This document shows positions 6,835-10,498 of a DNA stretch of 10,498 bases, in pieces. The notes under the pieces were generated by a model. It made no database searches. It saw nothing but the letters and a program-made list of their open reading frames with translations, and was not told the DNA's origin. Within the stretch, counting starts at the first letter, position 1, and each line of letters starts with the position of its first letter. The stretch covers positions 1-10,498 of the forward strand of contig CAMLLI010000066.1 in NCBI GenBank assembly GCA_946480685.1, given 5' to 3'. Source of the DNA: an uncultured Flammeovirgaceae bacterium (lineage in GTDB: Bacteria > Bacteroidota > Bacteroidia > Cytophagales > Cyclobacteriaceae). The position numbers and the translations under genes are program-made.

Positions 6835-6867
6835 AAGCCTGGCCGCGGTGGTCAGGCTTTATTTTTT
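6835..6867 (+). terminator. Intrinsic terminator of lemA
   Basis: A 10-bp stem AAGCCTGGCC / GGTCAGGCTT (one G-T pair) with a 5-nt loop is followed by TATTTTTT, a strong Rho-independent layout for rightward transcription. Its right arm ends on the first base of the TTA that encodes the stop codon of the opposing DUF2306 gene. Confidence 0.87.
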
Positions 6868-7497
6868 GTTACCAGTTAAGATTCCCACAGCAAGTCTTCT
6901 TTTTATCAGCCACTCGGCAATCAGTAAATTCGGTACCCATCCTAACCATGCAACAATCATATAGCCATCCATCGGATGCGGATGAAAGATCATTACAATG
7001 ATAAACTTCCATGCGCGCAGCGTTAATGCAGAGATTGTGAGAGCGTAGCTGCGAAGCATATAGTTTCCATGATTTATATAGTTGCCTTTCCTGATTTCAA
7101 TCCAGGCCTTCGCAGTAAAGAAAATCCAAAGTATACATAGTATGCTAAAGGCAACCTGCGATGGTATTCCGCCATTGGCATAGAGCGCCATGATAAAACC
7201 GGCAGGTCCTGATAGAAATACGATAATGATAATATACATTTTGCCAACCATTCGGTGAACGGTGGAAAATTTCCTGATTGGATCGTAGAACTGAGTGAAT
7301 CCGGCAAGTAAAAGGAATATGCTTGAGAAGACGTGTGTAAAGAAGGCTACCTTCCAATACGGATTGTGAATGAGCCACTGTTTGATCTTTAAAAATTTGA
7401 CATCCGTGTCGAGCGATAAGTATGGTAGTGTTATGCGGATCATCAACAGCGTAAAAAACAACAGTAGAGCGTAACGAATAATTTTAGTCGCTTTCAT
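6859..7497 (-). CDS. DUF2306 family membrane protein
   Basis: The 212-residue product is an integral membrane protein with hydrophobic segments at about 8-25, 50-70, 88-105, 114-130, 150-172 and 178-195. It has the conserved residues of DUF2306: His55 (FFTHVFSS), GFTQF at 66-70, Arg75, His81-Arg82 in VHRMVGKMY, and NHGNYMLRSYAL (141-152), with Arg160 following in LTLRAW. The repeated histidines in membrane-edge positions suggest metal or heme binding, but this is inference and no function is established for the family. The start at 7497 gives a normal family length. It is divergent from the YARHG lipoprotein gene, with only 53 nt between the two start codons, and convergent with lemA. Confidence 0.9.
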   Translation of the reverse strand: MKATKIIRYALLLFFTLLMIRITLPYLSLDTDVKFLKIKQWLIHNPYWKVAFFTHVFSSIFLLLAGFTQFYDPIRKFSTVHRMVGKMYIIIIVFLSGPAGFIMALYANGGIPSQVAFSILCILWIFFTAKAWIEIRKGNYINHGNYMLRSYALTISALTLRAWKFIIVMIFHPHPMDGYMIVAWLGWVPNLLIAEWLIKRRLAVGILTGNKK

Positions 7498-7550
7498 GAT
7501 CAGGATTATAAATCTCCTTAACTTAAAATTAAAATCAAACCACGTGCGCT

Positions 7551-8384
7551 ATGAAAAGTCTTTTCGGGTATAGCTTCATTTTATTCTTTGCCCTGGTATC
7601 GTGTAACAAAAAAGAAACGACTGAAAACAAAACAGCAACGAGTGATCCTGTTTCTGCCGACACAACATCTGTTATGAAACCTGTTAAGATCGATGCCAGA
7701 AAGATCGGTCCGGAAAAATCCTCCGAACAGGAACGAATAGAGGCAGCTATAGATCAGATGGAGAAAAATAAATCGCTGCCGATTGTCGGGTATTGGGTTG
7801 GTGCATTCGGAAAGAATAAGATAAATATAGCCCTTGCTGGTATATCAAACGATCAAGCCATAGGCTATACGGTGTGTGCGGGTAACTACAGGCCGATAGA
7901 AGGGAAAGTATCAGTGAAGGGTGATTCAATATATACTTTTGAGATGAAAGAGCCCGGAACGGATCAGTATGATGGTGAGTTCCATTTTGCCATCAACACG
8001 AACAAAGGTGTTATGGAAGGCTCGTGGTCGCCCTTTAAGAAAGGTGCAGCATCGCCCAAAAAGTTTACGTTATCCAAGAAGGCTTTCGAGTATAACACCG
8101 GTGTAGGAATGTACCCTCAGGCTTCGAGCGAGCTACTGGGAGAAGCCGATGTAGAAAATATGTTAGAGGACGAGCTTGAAGTAATGCGAAACGAAATTTA
8201 TGCACGGCATGGATATTCGTTCAAAGACAAAGAGATGCGTACGCGATTCGATTCGACCTCATGGTATATACCCATGGGTGTTGACATCCGTGAGCAACTA
8301 ACGGATATAGAAGTGCAAAACATTGATCTTATATACCGGTACGAAGAATACTACGCAGAGAATTACGATTCGTACGGCAGGTAA
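7551..8384 (+). CDS. YARHG-domain lipoprotein
   Basis: The 277-residue product has a type II signal peptide ending in LVSC (Cys18), then a polar linker rich in Thr, Lys and Ser (19-60). The residues after Cys18 are NKKETT, not an acidic export signal, so a periplasm-facing location is more likely. Residues about 78-165 are rich in beta-strand-like segments (VGYWVGAFG, KINIALAGI, IGYTVCAGN, GVMEGSWSP) and could form a small barrel; I do not recognise the family. The C-terminal part (about 195-270) is a YARHG domain: LEVMRNEIYARHGYSF, with YARHG at 217-221, followed by the typical Trp-Tyr segment STSWY and a final helix LTDIEVQNIDLI. YARHG domains are common in extracytoplasmic bacterial proteins and have no firm role. 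It stands alone and is convergent with asd. Confidence 0.9.
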   Translation: MKSLFGYSFILFFALVSCNKKETTENKTATSDPVSADTTSVMKPVKIDARKIGPEKSSEQERIEAAIDQMEKNKSLPIVGYWVGAFGKNKINIALAGISNDQAIGYTVCAGNYRPIEGKVSVKGDSIYTFEMKEPGTDQYDGEFHFAINTNKGVMEGSWSPFKKGAASPKKFTLSKKAFEYNTGVGMYPQASSELLGEADVENMLEDELEVMRNEIYARHGYSFKDKEMRTRFDSTSWYIPMGVDIREQLTDIEVQNIDLIYRYEEYYAENYDSYGR

Positions 8385-8390
8385 AAAAGA

Positions 8391-8416
8391 AAGGTCATCT
8401 GTTTTTAGATGACCTT
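8391..8416. terminator. Bidirectional terminator between the YARHG gene and asd
   Basis: A perfect 10-bp stem AAGGTCATCT / AGATGACCTT encloses a 6-nt loop. On the minus strand it is followed by TCTTTTTT, a good U-tract for the asd transcript; on the plus strand it is followed by CTTTATATATAT, which is weaker. The position between two convergent stop codons (8384 and 8446) supports use by both. Confidence 0.85.
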
Positions 8417-8445
8417 CTTTATATATATCTGTTAAGTGCTTTGTT

Positions 8446-9441
8446 TTATTCAGCCACTAAACTTTTCTCCAGCATAAACTCAGCGATTTGCACAGCATTG
8501 GTAGCAGCACCTTTGCGGAGGTTATCGGCAACAATCCACATGTTTAGTGTGTTTGGCTGAGATTCGTCTCTGCGCAAACGGCCTACAAATACTTCATCAC
8601 GACCATGTGAGTTGATCGGCATCGGATAAATGTTGTTCTTCGGATCATCCTGAACAATTACGCCCGGAGTATCAGCCAGTATAGAACGTACTTCGCTCAG
8701 TTTGAAGTCTTCGTAGAACTCTACGTTAACAGCTTCTGAGTGACCGCCTACTGAAGGAATACGCACCGTTGTAGAAGTAACGCCAATAGTATTGTCGTTA
8801 AGGATCTTGCGAGTTTCATTTACCATCTTCATTTCCTCTTTGGTATAGCCATTGTCAAGGAATGAATCGATATGCGGAAGCGCGTTCATATCGATCGGGT
8901 GTGGATATACTTTTGGTCCGTCAACACCACCACGCTCGTTCATCATTTGCTGAACTGCATCTTTACCGGTACCCGTCACTGACTGATAGGTAGAAACAAC
9001 AATTCTCTTGATCTTATATTTTTTGTGCAGCGGAGCTAATGCCATTACCATTTGAATGGTAGAGCAATTAGGGTTCGCGATGATGCGATCGTCAATTGTA
9101 ATAACATGACCGTTGATTTCAGGAACAACCAGTTTTTTGGTTGGGTCCATTCTCCAGGCAGAAGAGTTATCAATTACGATCGTACCAACTTCAGCAAATT
9201 TAGGAGCCCACTCCAGTGAAGTTCCGCCACCTGCAGAGAATATAGCAACATCCGGAGCAAGCTTTACAGTTTCCTCCATGCTCTTTATAGTATATTCCTT
9301 ACCCTTAAACTTAAGCTTCTGACCTACAGATTTAGCAGAGGCTACTAAATACAATTCATCAAATCTAAAATCCCGTTCCTCCATTACTTTGAGGATCTCC
9401 TGGCCCACGAGTCCGGTGGCGCCTACAACTGCGATTTTCAT
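8446..9441 (-). CDS. asd: Aspartate-semialdehyde dehydrogenase
   Basis: The 331-residue enzyme converts L-aspartyl-4-phosphate to aspartate semialdehyde with NADPH, the branch point to lysine, diaminopimelate, threonine and methionine. The nucleotide-binding loop GATGLVG is at 7-13, and FSAGGGTS at 68-75 follows. The active-site Cys126 lies in NPNCST (123-128), Arg227 is in TTVRIPS, and the acid/base His234 is in GGHSE. The C-terminal NLRKGAATNAVQIAE completes the family pattern. The start is placed at 9441 because it begins directly with MKIAVVGATG, is preceded by an A-rich leader, and has an exact -7 box 31 nt upstream; a longer frame from 9516 would place that box inside the gene and overlap the divergent gene. 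Neighbours are not lysine or threonine genes. Confidence 0.97.
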   Translation of the reverse strand: MKIAVVGATGLVGQEILKVMEERDFRFDELYLVASAKSVGQKLKFKGKEYTIKSMEETVKLAPDVAIFSAGGGTSLEWAPKFAEVGTIVIDNSSAWRMDPTKKLVVPEINGHVITIDDRIIANPNCSTIQMVMALAPLHKKYKIKRIVVSTYQSVTGTGKDAVQQMMNERGGVDGPKVYPHPIDMNALPHIDSFLDNGYTKEEMKMVNETRKILNDNTIGVTSTTVRIPSVGGHSEAVNVEFYEDFKLSEVRSILADTPGVIVQDDPKNNIYPMPINSHGRDEVFVGRLRRDESQPNTLNMWIVADNLRKGAATNAVQIAEFMLEKSLVAE

Positions 9442-9472
9442 TTTTTTTGTACTTTTAAGTTTTAAAGGTTTG

Positions 9473-9480
9473 CAAAAGTA
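9473..9480 (-). promoter_or_regulatory. -7 box of asd
   Basis: On the minus strand this reads TACTTTTG, an exact match to TAnnTTTG, ending 31 nt before the ATG at 9441. Upstream, the -33 position holds TTA (17-nt spacer) rather than TTG. The box lies in the 66-nt gap shared with the divergent lamin-tail gene, for which no good box was found on the other strand. Confidence 0.6.
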
Positions 9481-9507
9481 ATCTATTCCGTTGTGCCTAA
9501 TAAAAAC

Positions 9508-10498
9508 ATGCAACAAATATTCATATTTTCTATTCTGAAAACGTTTACGAAAAAGACATTCATAACGTTTTTCCTATTGGTTTACACCCAACAACTGTTC
9601 GCTCAAGTCATTGATAGCTTTGACGATAGCGAATTTTTGGTAAATCCCGCGTGGTCCGGTAACACCGAAAAATTTTCAGTTATCAACAATCAATTAAAAT
9701 TGCAGGCTCCGGCCGCCACAGATGCCGCATATCTTTCTGTGCCAAGCCGCGCGATTAATGATGCCAGTTGGGAATTTTACGTTCGCTTCGCATTTAACTC
9801 TTCCGGTACGAACTATGCGAGGGTATATCTGGTCTCGAGCCAGGCAGATCTTTCCGATACCCTGAGCGGATACTTTGTAATGCTTGGCAATGCGGCTGAT
9901 GAGATAAGTCTCTATAAGCAATCGGGATCGACACGCACAAAGATCATTGACGGTACCGATGGCAAACTAAATCTTGCATCGGTGGAGGCCAAAGTAAAAG
10001 TAATGCGTGATGCATCGGGCAACTGGCAATTATACTCGGATGTAGGCCTTACGGGAAATTATACATTGGAAGGCAGCGCCACGGATGCTCAATATTTTTC
10101 AACAGCTTACTTTGGTGTGTATTGCAACTACACCGCTACACGCTCCGATAAATTTTTCTTTGATGATTTTATAGTTGCCGGCAAGCCGTATATACCCCCC
10201 GCACCGCCAATGCATAAGGACGTAATCTTCACGGAAATTTTTGCAGACGCCTCACCACGGGTCGAGTTGCCTGAAGTTGAATACCTGGAAATATATAATC
10301 GCGGGGATAAAGCCTTTAATCTCGCAGGTTGGAAGCTGACTGACGGCACTTCTGTGGCTACACTGCCAGCGTATACCCTGAAGCCTAACAGTTATCTTTT
10401 GCTCATGGCCTCATCCTCGGTAACAGTTTATAATACAACTGAAAATATACTCGAACTGAGCTCTTTCCCATCGTTAAATAACACCGGTGATAAAATTG
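9508..10498 (+). CDS. Secreted lamin-tail-domain protein (N-terminal part)
   Basis: The frame is open from the ATG at 9508 to the window end, giving 330 residues with the C-terminus missing. It begins with a signal peptide with a basic patch (KTFTKK, 11-16), a hydrophobic core and probable cleavage after LFA at 32. Residues about 34-235 look like a beta-sandwich (FDDSEFLVNPAWSG near the start, SDKFFFDDFIVAGKP near its end), as in proteins with a laminin-G or jelly-roll module. After a proline-rich hinge (PPAPP) a lamin-tail (LTD) immunoglobulin-like domain begins at about 238: DVIFTEIFAD, EYLEIYNRGDKAFNLAGWKLTDG and YTLKPNSYLLLMA. In Bacteroidota such proteins are usually large, extracellular and often exported by the type IX system; that signal would be C-terminal and cannot be seen here. 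Role and ligand unknown. Confidence 0.85.
   Translation, partial: MQQIFIFSILKTFTKKTFITFFLLVYTQQLFAQVIDSFDDSEFLVNPAWSGNTEKFSVINNQLKLQAPAATDAAYLSVPSRAINDASWEFYVRFAFNSSGTNYARVYLVSSQADLSDTLSGYFVMLGNAADEISLYKQSGSTRTKIIDGTDGKLNLASVEAKVKVMRDASGNWQLYSDVGLTGNYTLEGSATDAQYFSTAYFGVYCNYTATRSDKFFFDDFIVAGKPYIPPAPPMHKDVIFTEIFADASPRVELPEVEYLEIYNRGDKAFNLAGWKLTDGTSVATLPAYTLKPNSYLLLMASSSVTVYNTTENILELSSFPSLNNTGDKI

Noticed and set aside
9694..10349. Two minus-strand ORFs (75 and 73 codons) inside the lamin-tail gene.
   Set aside because: The plus-strand frame is continuous with a signal peptide and an LTD domain; these are shadows.

Overview
The window looks like a stretch of a Bacteroidota chromosome, most likely Cytophagales-like. 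This is inferred from exact TAnnTTTG -7 promoter boxes upstream of several genes, A/T-rich leaders with almost no Shine-Dalgarno sequences, several lipoproteins (two with acidic residues after the lipid cysteine), and a secreted lamin-tail-domain protein. GC content looks to be in the mid-40s percent (estimate by eye). I see no rRNA, tRNA, CRISPR array, insertion sequence, phage gene or integrase. The content is ordinary housekeeping and cell-envelope genes.

Layout: (1) 1-848, minus: N-terminal 282 residues of a lipoprotein with a probable clan GH-A glycoside hydrolase barrel; its 3' end lies outside the window. (2) 1013-1579, plus: 3-methyladenine DNA glycosylase I (tag), convergent with (3) 1613-2263, minus: a DedA-family membrane protein, with a shared hairpin between them. 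(4) 2368-3960, minus: a secreted M28 zinc peptidase. (5) 4091-4309, plus: a tiny Kazal-inhibitor lipoprotein whose stop codon is 1 nt from the stop of (6) 4311-4811, minus, a lipoprotein of unknown function. (7) 4933-6009, plus: release factor 1 (prfA). (8) 6203-6799, plus: LemA protein, convergent with (9) 6859-7497, minus, a DUF2306 membrane protein. (10) 7551-8384, plus: a YARHG-domain lipoprotein, convergent with (11) 8446-9441, minus, aspartate-semialdehyde dehydrogenase (asd). (12) 9508-10498, plus: start of a secreted lamin-tail-domain protein, divergent from asd and cut by the window end.

Nearly every gene appears to be its own transcription unit: neighbours alternate strands, convergent pairs are mostly closed by hairpins, and exact -7 boxes sit upstream of the peptidase, dedA, prfA and asd. 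The housekeeping genes (tag: DNA repair; prfA: translation termination; asd: lysine/threonine/methionine and peptidoglycan precursor supply) have no evident functional link. Seven of the other genes encode exported or membrane proteins: four lipoproteins, a periplasmic or secreted peptidase, LemA and DedA; DUF2306 is an eighth, and the lamin-tail protein is secreted. I found no new multi-gene system. The most notable points are the predicted surface-exposed Kazal lipoprotein, a -7 box that coincides with the U-tract of the preceding terminator, the two uncharacterised lipoproteins, and an apparent context dependence of the isoleucine codon ATA.
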